64,000 bases of DNA from Artemia franciscana (taxonomy: Eukaryota > Arthropoda > Branchiopoda > Anostraca > Artemiidae): NCBI RefSeq assembly GCF_032884065.1, contig NW_027062649.1, positions 1,719,355 through 1,783,354 of the forward strand. Reading direction: 5' to 3'. This document shows positions 11,165 to 22,529 of this stretch, one piece after another. How positions within the stretch are numbered: position 1 is the stretch's first letter; every line of letters starts with the position of its first letter. The translations under genes and the position numbers were made by a program. The notes below the pieces were generated by a model. That model was not told where the DNA came from. It saw only the letters and a program-made list of their open reading frames with translations, and made no database searches.

Positions 11165-12932
11165 TAAAGTTTTCTCATTACAATCCCAGGGTGTGGATAG
11201 TAGTCTTTTTATTATTCTTATTTTTCTATAGCATTTTTTTATTGTGTTTGTGATTTAACGTGGAAATTAAGTGTTTTGTCAAGTATGCGACTTAGGTAAT
11301 TAATTTGATTGTCCACTGGAATAATTATTCCATTTATAGTAGTCTTGCATTAAGAATTATTCGCCTATAGTGGAATTGGATGATTTTCAACTTGCTGGGT
11401 GCAAAGGGTAAATCAGATTTGTGTGAAAATTTTTCAAATTGGAAAAGTGACTTTTGCAACTTTGGATATGCGGTCTCGAAGGTGTTACCAGTTACTTTAA
11501 TATTGGAAGGAGGGATGAACATTTCCAAACATTGGGGAATTTGGATGTAGCCCATGCATGATTATAGCAATTTAGAAGTTCCTGTTTATAAAAAGGGGTG
11601 ATATTCTTTATCCATGTAGGGTGTATGTTATTGCCGCTACTAGCAGCCTTAGCCCTAATATTTGGGGGAGGGGGCAGAATTTTTACTGGTTCATTTATTG
11701 AAGAAAATAAAGCAAAGTGGTCTGTGCAAAGGTTATCAATTTTCCTTATATAAATTTTATTCAAAATATTTATTGACACAGTTTGTAGGTCAGTTGTTGA
11801 AAATTTGCCAGTTTTGGGGCTAAAATATGTATTCAGATTTGGAGGGGTAGCAACTGCTAATTTAGCATTGTTTTATATAAAACTTTCAATAAACTTACCA
11901 GCTTTATTTGCTCTTTTATCCCCCCCCCCACAGAAGGCAGAGGACATTAAAATCTCCACAAATAATTGTGTTTTTTAGCATATTAAAATTACTTATATAA
12001 CTGAACAAATCCATGGCACCTGTAGTTTGGCCATTAGGATTATAAAAGCTTATAATGTAAGTTTTGTTATTATTCAGCCAAACATTCATTCGAATCATAC
12101 CAACATTATTTAAATATTCTGGAAAGTTAATTTCAACACAAAATTTGATATTATTTATTGTTAAAGCTACACCACCTCCTTTTCTCTCTGACCTATCTTT
12201 TCTCAGGATAGTATATCCTGGAGACTTTATTTGTTGGTTTTTGGTCAAATGGGTTTCCTGAAAGCAAGCAATATCAATGGAACTATTATTCATAAAAGAT
12301 TTTAGTTCATTTTTCTGAAAGTGACCTTACATTCCACTGAAGTATTGAGATGTGCTGCTCTGTAGCTTTAGTTTCCATATGACTGTGTTTCAACCTTTAG
12401 TTTTGCTTGGAGTAAAGCAAGATTCTTTATTGCTTGAATAGGCATGTGATTGGGTATGTAGATGTTTGTCAATTCTATTATGATTTTTGATTTTTGTGGC
12501 TGTTGTAGGCTCATCGACTAAACTGCATTAGCATTTAGTATAAAGAGCCATACATTAGGGGGTGTTAAATTGTTTGTTTTTTCATCCGACTTGTCATTAA
12601 TTAGGGGATTAATTCCTGGTAATGCTTCTGACTCATTTCCGCTTGGAAGAGGTGAGCAGGCAAGCCTCTTATCATTGGATTTGAAGGCGTATTGGCTCAG
12701 CCTTGGCGGTTCTCTATGATAGGAATGTGAGTTCGGTGTTTTTGTGGAAGGAGTCTTGTGGGGGGTGCTTGTTGCTTTGGATAGGTTGGGGTTGGGTGTT
12801 CTGTGAGTGAAAGTATTGTGTGGTTTCAAAATGGGTTTAGTTTGGTGTGATTGGGCTGGATTTGCTTCCAGAGCTGCAAATGGGTAAGGTATAGCTTTCT
12901 TTGTTGCTATTTGGAGTGTTAGTGCTCGTTTT
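11165..12932 (-). pseudogene. Jockey/I-like LINE: end of ORF1, endonuclease and broken RT
   Basis: Minus strand, in order. 12,829-12,518: Pro/Ser/Thr-rich tail of ORF1. 12,293-11,916: an apurinic-type endonuclease with 'ACFQETHLT' (conserved Glu), 'GGGVAL' and 'IICGDFNV' (conserved Asp/Asn). 11,779-11,492: 'HFALFSSINEP' and 'WKCSSLLPILK', the entry to the reverse transcriptase. 11,480-11,334: 'KLQKSLFQFEKFSHKSDLPF' and 'SKLKIIQFHYRR', the region just after the RT palm. The palm with the YADD motif (several hundred codons) is missing between the last two blocks, an internal deletion. Frameshifts and stops are frequent. The element is dead. Confidence 0.8.
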
Positions 12933-13945
12933 TATGGCACTTGGTATTAACCAAGTGACACATAGCAATCGCAAATTCTGTCGGTCTGTCGGTCCCGGTT
13001 TTACTACTTTAGGCACTTCCAAGTAAGCTAGGACGATGAAATTTGGCAAGCGTATCAAGGACCGGACGAAATTAAATTAGAAATAGTCGTTTTCCTGATT
13101 TGACCATCTGGAGAGGAATGAGGGGCCCGTTAATCCGAAGAAAATAGAAAAAATGAAGTATTTTTAACTTACGGACGGTTGAACAGATCTTAATGAAATT
13201 TGATGTTTGGAAGGATGTCGTGTCTCAGAGCTGTTATTTTAAATCGTGTCCAGATCTGGTGACATTGGGGGGAGTTGGGGGAGGAAACTATAATTCTTGG
13301 AAAACGTGAAAATTGGGGTATTTTTATCTTACGAATAGGTGATTGGATCTTACTGAAATTTGATATTTAGAAGGAATTCATGTCTCAGATTGCTTATTTC
13401 AAATCTCGACCAGATCTTTTGACATTGGGGGAGTTGGAGGGGGAAATCTTGGGAAACACTTGGAGAGGAGGAATCGGGAAGAATCTTGGTGGATAGAATA
13501 AGCAAATGTCCTTGATACGTGATTGACGTAACCGTACTAGATTTGCTCTCTTTGGGGGAGTTAGGGGGAGGGGTTCAGTGATTTGGCGAGTTTGGTGCTT
13601 CTGAACGTGCTAAGACGATGAAAATTGGTAGGCGTGTCAGGGAGCTGCACAAATTGACTTGATAAAGTCGTTTTCCCAGATTCGACCATCTGGGGGGCTA
13701 AAGTGAGAGGAAAATTAGAAAAAATGAGGTATTTATAACTTACGAGTGGGTGATCGGATCTTGATGAATTTTGATATTTAGATGGACATCGTGACTCAGA
13801 GCTCTTATTTTAAATCCTGACCGGCATTAAGCCTCTGATTTTCCTTTTAAATCAATCTATTGATTCTTAGAATTTTGTTAGAGCTCGTACCGTATAAGCT
13901 CTTGGCTCTTAGCTCTTCTTGCCTCGTCATAAGTGTCATATGAGC
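12933..13945 (+). repeat. Repeat B copy inserted in LINE ORF1
   Basis: It opens with 'ggcacttggtattaaccaag' and the 'ggtctgtcggtcccggtttt' block, and runs through two to three of the internal modules. It closes with 'tgatttt..ttttaaat.aatctattgatt' and the 'gagctcgtaccgtataagc' block. It interrupts the LINE ORF1 between the zinc-knuckle part and the Pro/Ser/Thr-rich part. The zinc-knuckle frame reads on into the repeat for about 25 codons before stopping. Confidence 0.7.
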
Positions 13946-14738
13946 TCTTAGCTCGTTTTTTTATGTGCAGGGCATAGTGTTTTATTGGAAGAGTCTTAGG
14001 GCCTTTGCAGTTTATACATGTAGGCGGATCATTATTACAATTTGCCATTCCTTTGGGATGGGAACTTTTACATATACTGCAGGTTTGTAAGATTTCACTG
14101 CATTTGTTTGTTTTTGTGTGTCCAAGTTTTAGACATTTTTGACACTGGATTGGTTTTGGCTTGTAGAGCTTGTGAGGTTTCATTTGTCCAAAGAGGAATA
14201 TCTGGCCTGGGGTATTGTTTTTTTTTTCTCTGAGTGTAAATAAGAAAGACTTGCTTGGCTTTTGGCCATTAGTATCTCGTTTCCCCAGTTAAGGGACATC
14301 TGCAACTGGGATTAGGAGGAAATTCTGGGATTGGGATTAGGTTATTCTGGAGGAATGTTATACAGAACTATTTTATTTGGGTAGTATTTTGGGGCCCATA
14401 GAGCAGACTATATTGGAATGTTAAAGAGTTTTTTTTTTAAGTTAAGTAGTATCTCTGCTGATTTAGAATCTTTGAGAGCTATTAGCAAAGATCCATCACA
14501 GTTAATGTTTAAAGAAATACAGATTTTATCAATTTAAGATTGCAACCCTTATTAGAGTTGTCTTATTTATCTCAAAGGCGGTACGAGGAGAAATTTTTAA
14601 GTATATTCCAAGGCTTTGTGAAGGAGGAGTTGGAGCAAGGGGAGGAGAATTATTTGAGATTTTTTCTTTTTTTTTTTGAGCTCCTAGATTTTTGGACCTC
14701 TTGAAAGTCATTTTCATTTTCATCATTGATAGTGACAA
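13878..14738 (-). pseudogene. Jockey/I-like LINE ORF1 (gag-like), zinc-knuckle region
   Basis: Minus strand. The part from 14,738 to about 14,250 is in broken frames with 'LKISPRTAFEINKTTLIRVA', 'GSLLIALKDSKSAEIL' and 'MSLNWGNEILMAKSQASL'. From 14,183 an open frame of 101 codons holds CCHC-type knuckles: 'CQKCLKLGHTKTNKC' (C-x2-C-x4-H-x4-C), then 'CSICKSSHPKGMANC', then 'CINCKGPKTLP'. ORF1 proteins of this group bind element RNA and form the nucleoprotein particle. The last ~25 codons of the open frame lie in inserted repeat B, so the native C-terminus is separated and continues at 12,829. Confidence 0.78.
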
Positions 14739-14739
14739 A

Positions 14740-14985
14740 CGCCCTCACCTCCACCATTGTGTTACCCATTGAATTTAACCCATCGTGTGATCTTTGAGAT
14801 AGTCAGCTATACCAGTCAAGATGTGGAACATTTAACGGTAGTATTTGGGGTAGTGTCCGGGAGGACTTTTTTGGGGGGTGTTCTATGCATTGCCTATTGG
14901 AATAAGCTTTAATTCTTATAAAAGGAGATTAGAATACCACACCTAACTTTACAAATCTAAAGCCTACTGCGTCATTGTCGTTTCA
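14740..14985. other. Probable LINE 5' leader, nothing else recognised
   Basis: It lies just 5' of LINE ORF1 on the minus strand. The block near 14,950-14,985 ('cctactgcgtcattgtcg') resembles one at 6,135-6,160 beyond the other end of the same LINE. The two could be element-end sequence or flanking duplication. No gene is seen. Confidence 0.35.
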
Positions 14986-15595
14986 TTGAAAGCGAATTGT
15001 ATTAAAAATATTGGTAAATTTATGACGGTTCATATAACTGACTTACGAATAAAGTAAATATACCACTGAAAGCCTTTTTTTATGTTCTTTACGAATATAA
15101 TAATCGCTTGTACCGTAATTCAAATGTAAGCACTTTTTAACCTAACCGAAACTGACCTTATTATAAATAATCTTAGTTCTGAGAAAATGTAGCATTATTT
15201 TTTCGAAAACGGTGGAAAAAGATGGCACTGGGAAAATGTAGTATAATTTTGCGGTAAACGAGCGATAACTCGAATACTTTAATTGAAAATTCATCATTTT
15301 TAAGAGCTCAAAAAGTGCTTAAATTTGAATTTGTGGTAGAAGTGATTGTTATATTCGTAAAGAACGTAAAAAAGGCATCGAATGGTATATTCACTTCATT
15401 GGTAAGTCAGTTATATGAACTGTCATAATTTTTTGAAAATTCGTCACTTTTAAGAGCTGAAAAAGCGCTTAAATTTGAATCTACGGCAGAAGCGATTATT
15501 ATTTTCGTAAAGATCATAAAAAAAGGCATCGATTGCTATATTCACTTTATTGGTAAGCCAGCTATATGAATTGTCATAATTTTACCCTAATATTC
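14986..15595. repeat. Repeat E, three half-units
   Basis: One half in one orientation (14,990-15,140) is followed by two in the other (about 15,280-15,440 and 15,430-15,590). Shared blocks are 'taagagctcaaaaagtgctt', 'aaaaaaggcatcga', 'tatattcactt.attggtaag' and 'atgaa.tgtcataatttt'. The last two half-units are a direct tandem duplication of about 145 bp. Same family as 1.57-2.30 kb. Confidence 0.65.
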
Positions 15596-15751
15596 TCTTT
15601 TTCAGTTATTACAGCATTGAAATGAAAATACATCTTACATTATTCAAATTTTACTTATTTAATTTTATTTATTATGGAAAGAATTAGTTACTTTTCCAAT
15701 TTTATTTATCCAATAAGAATTAAATCTTTAGCCTCCTTATAGTATATCAAA

Positions 15752-16575
15752 CAGTTCGTGGAAACGAACTGTAGTAAGGAGCGACCCGGCTCAATAGTAA
15801 CCAAAACTCTAAAAATGGAATTTTGGTACAATAGCTACATCAAAAGAATCACATTTTTAAGCTGATTTTAAATATATGAGTTTCACCAAGTTTAGTCTTA
15901 CCCATCAAAAGTTACGAGCCTGAGAAAATTTGCATTATTTTAGAAAATAGGGGGAAAACCCCCTAAAAGTCATAGAATCTTAACAAAAATCACACCATCA
16001 GATTCAGCGTATCAGAGAACCCTACTGTAGAAGTTTCAAGCTCCTATCTACAAAAATGTGAAATTTTATATTTTTTGCCAGAAGGCAGATCCCGGATGCG
16101 TGTTTATTTGTTTGTTTGTTTTTTTTCCCCAGGGGTGATCGTATCGACCCAGTTGTCCTAGAATGTTGCGAGAGGGCTCATTCTAACAGAAATGAAAAGT
16201 TCTAGTGCCCTTTTTAAGTGACCAAAAAATTGGAGGGCACCTAGGCCCCCTCCCACGCTAATTATTTTCTCAAAGTCAACGGATCAAAATTCTGAGATAG
16301 CCATTTTATTCAGCGTATTTGAAAAACCTTATAACTATGTATTTGGGGACGACTTACTCCCCCATAGTCCCCGTGGGAGGGGGCTCTTTACGCTAAAGGT
16401 TTTTACTATTTTAAAATGTAGAGTTAAGAGAAAGAGTCAAACTTTAGCGTAAAGAGCGGGGCGTTGATAAGGAAAAGCCCCTTTCATATACGGAGTAATT
16501 TCTGTTCGTTTTAAGTTTTAATGCCGCTCCTTACTTTCATTTAAAAAACTTGTTTTTTTATTTAATTAAACGCTA
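15752..16575 (+). repeat. Repeat A copy, forward
   Basis: It begins with the terminal hairpin near 'atcaaacagttcgtgg' and 'gtaaggagcgacccggctca'. It continues in the full module order to 'ctcccccatagtccccgtgg', then jumps to the right arm of the palindromic core ('agcgtaaagagcggggcgtt', 'gccgctccttactttcattt'). It defines the element start clearly and lacks the middle modules present at 47.8-49.3 kb. Confidence 0.72.
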
Positions 16576-17041
16576 AATCCATATTAAATGCATTCAATAC
16601 CTTGTGCCAATTAGGTGTTTCTCTTTGTTCTGTAAAAATATTACCTTCAGATGCCTACTGGTATAGAAATTTTAGCCCACTGCGCGTGTGGGCGGTTCTA
16701 GCAGACAACAAACTGAACACAATCGATGAAATCAGGTTCCGATCCGTGTTTTTAGCCTGTTGGAAAAACATGTTCTGACTATAACTGATATGTTGAAAAA
16801 TGTCAAAGCCAGCGGAAAAAACATGGTGGAGACAAAGTGGAGAACTTTTTTTGATTTTTTTTTTTTTTTTTAATCCAACTTATATTTGACAGATCAATGC
16901 TGGCTGATTCTATTAGTTAAAACATGAATTTTAGGACGTAATAGTAAGTTTAAAATCAATGTTTTAACCCTTTTTATACAAAAAAAAAAACAGAAAGAAA
17001 TTATCATTTTCAAAGGTCAAAAAAGGCTTAAAACTGAACTT
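16576..17041. other. AT-rich stretch, nothing recognised
   Basis: Contains oligo-T and oligo-A runs near 16,850 and 16,980. No coding or RNA feature can be supported. Confidence 0.4.
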
Positions 17042-17912
17042 GGTAATTGTTTAGTTTCGTCACAAGCTTTCTAAACTGAAAACTAGGCTGCGGAGCAGCA
17101 TATTGTTCAGTTTAGAGCACTTAGAAATGCTAATTCTAGAAGTGCATCCATTTTCTAGTTGATCCTCCTTCTCCATGGGGCAAACTAAAAATGCTTAAAG
17201 TGGGCAGGGTTTTGAAGCTGAGGGAAAAGTTGAGGCTGTACAATATGAATGAAATTGTATTTTAAATATTAATTCTAGTCATCACTGGTAATTTCTTTAT
17301 AGTAGCAAGTCGAAAGATAATTAAAAAATAAACTTACGCATCCATTAATGCTAGTATCCACTTTCACTTTCGAGTTTAAACTAGCCAGCTGTTTGAAGAA
17401 AACACACTTCTAATTTTACGTAACAGTACCTATAGGGCCAAGAGAATTAGTCCATGAGCCCCGCGGGCTGCGGGGCGAAGTATGTATTCTGATTGGTTGA
17501 ATTGTTAGTTGCTGTTTATGACCTACTTTTTGTTTACTCTTTCAGGCTTCAGGCCGAATAATTATTCAAGAAATATAGAATATAAACCTCGGCCCGCCGT
17601 CCGCGGGGCTCATGGACTAATTCACTTCGCTCCATAGATAATGTTACCTCAGTATTCAACCAAATTTGTTTCACCAGGGCCTTCCCATAGCCAAAGCATC
17701 TTTTCAAACAAATTGACTCTCGAATTGAAAAACTGTGTAATCTCCATTCCGTCGGAAATTCCATCCCTTTTTTTGTAAAAAAAGGATTTTAGAAAGCTAA
17801 AAATGGATGCGCTTATAGAATTAGTATTTCTAAGTGTTCTAAACTGGAAACTATGCTGCTTCGCAGCAAAGTTTCCAGTTTAGACATCTTGTGACGAAAC
17901 TAAACAATTACC
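17042..17912. repeat. Nested foldback element (repeat E group)
   Basis: Outer arms 17,042-17,158 and about 17,795-17,912 are reverse complements at roughly 85% by eye. Inner arms 17,419-17,491 and 17,580-17,650 share 'aattagtccatgagccccgc'. The right outer arm also holds its own hairpin at 17,840-17,882, with about 20-bp stems, a TTC loop and one mismatch. The inner arm sequence recurs near 1,500. No transposase is visible, so it is probably non-autonomous. Confidence 0.7.
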
Positions 17913-18095
17913 CTGAATTTATAAGAAAACCAATTATTATATTCAGAAACAGCATAAGAAATGGTATCTAATGGTGTGTTCACTTTATTTATAGATCAAT
18001 AATATGAACTGCTCAGTATTTACCTTGAACAGTATGTTCGTTTCATTTGTAGGTCAGAAATATGGACTGCCCCATACTTACTGGCAAAATATGAT
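17913..18095. repeat. Repeat E half-unit remnants
   Basis: 'aaaccaattattatattcag', 'agcataagaaatggtatcta' and 'gtgttcactttatttatag' match the E half-units at 2.17-2.29 and 15.33-15.43 kb, followed by a short second echo to about 18,080. Confidence 0.5.
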
Positions 18096-19321
18096 AACCT
18101 GTTTTGATTATCCTGATTTTCTGGACTAACTAAAGATAAATTTACTGCTTGATGTTACTTATCTAACTGTATATTCCTTATATAACCAAAATTACTTTAA
18201 AGCATTCTAATATACTTGCTTAGGCCATATTATTCCTAATTTTTTTTTTGGCTTCACTATACCCGCCCCCTTCAGCTCTAATAGTAAAACATTGCTCTTG
18301 GTTACATCCTAAATAAGATATATTCATTGTATTTTCAATAGTGTAGCTATTTTTTCTGCTAGATGTTTAGTATGTATTGAATTGTTAATAAGGAATGAGT
18401 CAAGCTACATTGCATAGCACAGGACTTTTTTCAGCAAGCAAGTACTCACTAAGTTAGTATATTAGCTCAATGCCTACCCAAGTGTTTTCTGTAGGCTACA
18501 CACATCATGAAACATAAAATATAAAAGGCATATCTTCCTAGGACAATGTTATTTAATTATAGATAACATTACCATGTTAATGTAATGTAAACCCCCCGCC
18601 TGCAATACAAGTATAAGAAGTGGCAAAACGGTTCTTAGTTATTTATCCCTTGTTGTATTTATTTATGTTCTTTACTGTTCAGATTTATCCAAAAACAATT
18701 CTCTTTCTGTCGTGTTCCCAACTACAATAGTTCCTTGGTCCAAGCTTGCTCTGCAAAGCAAACAAGCTTATTCTACAATGTCAACAAGCAGCAGCAGACT
18801 CTACAAGCAGAGTATTCTAGATTGCTAACTGACTTCTCTTAAGGTAGACCATAACTGTCAACTCTATCTAAGTCTATTTAAGCAGGGTGGGAGGCTAGAG
18901 CTCTATAGACTTATTCATTTTCCAATGATTCCCTACATTTCTCCATTTTTCTTGTAACTTAATCCCCCTCCATTTTATTCATGGGTGTGTACGAAAAGAT
19001 AATAAGAGATAGGAAAGGAGCAAGATTTTTTTTCGGATTTGTAGCGAAGATGCGAAAGAAAAGTATTTTCAAAGTCATAGGGGAACAATGTCAACAAGCA
19101 GCAGCAGACTCTACAAGCAGAGTATTCTAGATTGCTAGCTGGCAAACTTTTGCCTTGGTGGAAGCCAATGCGTAAGTTTCTATCTAGCTTGAGATTCAAG
19201 GCAACTTCAAAGGTTTGTTCAGAACCAACCATAATTCGAGAGGCCAACCTTTACTTTTTATATGAATGATGCTTTTTTCAATTTGATTTTCTTCCTATGC
19301 AGAGAAAGTCAGCTTTTAAAG
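18096..19321. other. Low-repeat stretch with a 54-bp exact duplication
   Basis: Two copies of a ~54-bp block beginning 'acaatgtcaacaagcagcag' lie at about 18,776 and 19,085 in the same orientation. They bracket about 255 bp. A short hairpin 'aagcttgctctgcaaagc' with 'aaacaagctt' precedes the first copy. I see no exon with convincing splice sites and coding potential. Confidence 0.45.
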
Positions 19322-19735
19322 TAGCTTTGCAAGCTACCTTAATGAAATTTGATGTTTAGAAGGATATCGTGTCTTAGAGCTCTTATTTTAAATCCCGATC
19401 GGATCTGGTGACATTAGGGGGGGGGGAGTTGGGAGGGGGAAACCTAAAACTTGGAAAACACTTAGAGTGGAGGGATCGGGATGAAACTTGATGGAAAAAA
19501 TAAACACAAGTGCTAGATACATGATTGACATAAACGGAACGGATCCGCTCTCTTTGGGATAGTTGGGGGGGGGGGGGGTATTTCTGAAAAATTAGAAAAA
19601 ATGAGGTATTTTTAACTTACGAACAGGTGATCGGATCTCAATAAAATTCGATATTTAGAAGGATATCGTGGCTCAGAGCTCTTATTTTAAACCCGACCAG
19701 ATCTGGTGACATTGGGGGGGGGGGAAGTAGCTTTT
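19322..19735 (+). repeat. Repeat B fragment
   Basis: It carries the B modules 'aatgaaatttgatgtttaga', 'tcggatctggtgacatta', 'gagtggagggatcgggatga' and 'ggatccgctctctttggg', then a second 'ggtgatcggatctcaataaa' module. Both ends are truncated; the left edge abuts 'gcaagctacc' and the right edge 'agcttttgcaata'. Confidence 0.7.
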
Positions 19736-20347
19736 GCAATACATTTAATTGTCTGTTAAAAATGTAAAGAATTTTCTTCTTTCCTCTTTCTCTACAGAGA
19801 AATTCAAGATTTGTGAATAAAATTCAAAAGTTAGAATTGATTCAGCTTATATCTTGATCTGTCACTCAATAAAGAAGAGATAAATCAATTGTGAAAATCC
19901 TTTCATATAAATCAAAATCCTTTCAGATAAATCAAATCCTTTCATACCAAGTACTTCAACCAAATTAAGTGGAGTCACTTTAGACAATCTGTAGGATTCC
20001 TTCTGTGCATACTGTTTTGTGCATTTTACAAGCTGTTCAAAATCCTTTTTTATTTCTAGTTTTCTGTTTGTCTTTTGGCTAAATAAGTAAACTAAAGGCT
20101 AAGTGTAAATTTTGGCAGACTTTCATTTCTAGTGTATGCTAATTAGTTTAATATATTTTTTGTCTCTCTCTCATTAATAAAGCTTCAGAATGTGAAGCTA
20201 GAATACTCAGACATTTATTAGTATTTGGTGTCACAAAAATAAGCCAACTGAAATAAAGCACATTCTTAAACACAGAACTGTAAAACAGTAATCTTTATGT
20301 TTCGATTCATTTCTATTACATTTAATCAATATATTTCTACTTTTTAG

Positions 20348-20413
20348 GAGATATAGATATATTGAATGAAGCCGATTTTCAAATCATTTTGAGTCACTGT
20401 ACCGGGAAAACAT
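20348..20413 (+). CDS. Candidate 66-nt exon, product unknown
   Basis: A T-rich stretch ending 'ctactttttag' precedes the segment, and 'gtaagta', a near-consensus donor, follows it. Only one of three frames is open; it starts two bases in, ends with one spare base, and gives 'DIDILNEADFQIILSHCTGK' plus T. The length is a multiple of three. Joined directly to the exon at 29,097 it would terminate after about nine codons, so it is not the preceding coding exon of that gene. It could be a cassette or untranslated exon, or a chance match. I do not recognise the peptide. Confidence 0.3.
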
Positions 20414-21354
20414 GTAAGTATGCTATTTACAAACTACACATTTGCTTGTAACTCCTTGGTGTATGTTATTTTATTTATAAAATATTTTTTTTTATTTTTG
20501 TTTTTGAAAAACAAACTTTTATTGAATAACTTGAATAAGTGCCCAGAAATTTAAGGAAATTTAGGATTGCATAGGGTGGGGGACTTGGGGAGGGCCCCAC
20601 AACTAGAAAAGTTAAATAGGCAATAGATTAGGCAGTCCAAAAATGTCCTAGTAATTCCTCTTTTTGGCCCCTACCAGCAAAGCGAAGAATCCCAAGCGGC
20701 CATACACAAAAAATAACAGAACTGTTTAAGATTTCGTTGCTTTTAATCAGCAAGATGTCTCTGCCAAAATTTGGGTTGCTACCTCCATCATTTTGGGTTC
20801 AAGACAACAGATAACACAACATTATATGCAGTTTGTGTTATTGTAAGAGCAAACAGGCTACAGTGCTTGCCCTTTTCATACATCATAATTGTTTTAGGGG
20901 CTGAGTTTGTCGTCTGCCATTTTAGGCTCAAGTTAATAACACATGAATCATTAATGATTTTTGGTTCTGGAGTATACGCTTGGTTTCCTAATAATTGCCT
21001 TGGAATTCATCAATAAAGGCATAAATTTTTTTTGTCTAAATTTGAAGATAGTACCCAGATAAGGCAAATAAGATGCATGTTTTATTATCAAAGGGGTTTT
21101 CAGAATAAAAAAATGCGACAATTTCATTTCTTGTCACACACACAAAAAAAAAACAAATCAAAGAAAAAACGATCATAATGCAATAGAATAATAAATGTAC
21201 TAAAAAGAAAGGCACAAGCTCAAGAGGGATAACAATAAATGTATGTCAGTTAAAATTAATATGTTTTGATGTGTTAACATCTGGAGTATCTTTACTTCCA
21301 AAATCTTGAGGCTTTTTAACCAAGGGTCGCTAAAAGGTAAATGCTATTTTACCT
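20414..21354. other. Intergenic or intronic stretch
   Basis: 'ttttgggttcaagacaacag' near 20,790 and 'ttttaggctcaagttaataa' near 20,920 are similar to each other, suggesting a short internal duplication. An 81-codon open frame at 20,771-21,016 has no recognisable domain and I do not call it. Confidence 0.35.
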
Positions 21355-21861
21355 GAGTTTCATAATAACTAATTAGAAAAAATACTTCTATTTAGTCTTG
21401 CATAAAAACTTATCTTTAAAAGACTCAAACTGAAAGAAATTCAAAGTCTAGGTGGGGGGGGGGATTTTTTCAGTTTCTGGAATGAAAATACAAAAAAATC
21501 CATTTGTTTAAAAAGGAAAATACCTCAAAAAAATATATTTTTTTAAAATCTTGGACAAGGGGCAAATGCCCCTTGTCCCCTGTGCTGATTAAAGTTTACT
21601 GATTAAAGAGTTTCATAATAACTAATTAGAAAAAATACTTCTATTTAGTTTTGCATAAAAACTTATCTTTAAAAGACTCAAACTGAAAGAAATTCAAAGT
21701 CTAGGTGGGGGGGGGAGGATTTTTTCAGTTTCTGGAATGAAAATACAAAAAATCCATTTGTTTAAAAAAGAAAATACCTCAAAAAAATATTTTTTTTTAA
21801 AAATCTTGGACAAGGGGCAAATGCCCCTTGTCCCCTGTGCTGATTAAAGTTTACTGATTAA
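21355..21861 (+). repeat. Tandem duplication, two 253-bp copies
   Basis: Copy 1 is 21,355-21,607 and copy 2 is 21,608-21,861. They differ at only a handful of positions and in homopolymer lengths. Each copy has a 12-bp perfect hairpin 'ggacaaggggca' / 'tgccccttgtcc' with a 2-nt loop. It is the cleanest duplication in the window, so recent or homogenised. Confidence 0.85.
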
Positions 21862-22529
21862 AATAAAGGGTGAAGGCAGGTTATCGTGCTTCTTATAAAT
21901 GCTTGCTTGTTGAAAGTTGTATCTTGAAAGAAACGAAGGACTAAATTGTTTCTTGAAAATTTAAGTCACCTAGTCTAACTGCTTTCTAAGATGGCTAAAA
22001 GCTTTTCGTTGGAAATTTTAAGAAGAAAATGTCATTTGTTTCATAGTTTCGGCCATTACAAAAGTTCACTGATTTTCTTTTTTAAGTCAGCTTAACAACT
22101 GTTGACAAGGAATATGGAAAAAAAATTATGCAGACGCAAAAAATCAGCTAACTTAATCTATAACCTAGGACTATAAGATAAAATCCTGAGCATTCCAAAA
22201 TGGCCTAATCTCAGAACAGTATTCCAACTAAAGAGTATGCTTAAAATTTTAAGCGCATGTGTGCATTATAAAGTTGTTTATCGCCTCTGTTGTCTCATTT
22301 TATTGATATACTAGTGTTGAAATTGTCTCTTCTTGTAATAATCGTTCTCGTCAGGTTCCCATTCTATGGGTATGTTTTTTGTCGAATCAGTTTAGTCATT
22401 TTTAACAACCCATTCTTTGACATGTACCACATAATGTATAGAAATTCAGCACATAAGCTTTTTCCAAACATAATTTAGAATATTTACCCCCGAAATATTT
22501 TATAAAAAAAGAAACGAAGCTTTATGAAT
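21862..22529. other. AT-rich stretch, nothing recognised
   Basis: No repeat family, coding domain or RNA gene can be supported here. Confidence 0.35.
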
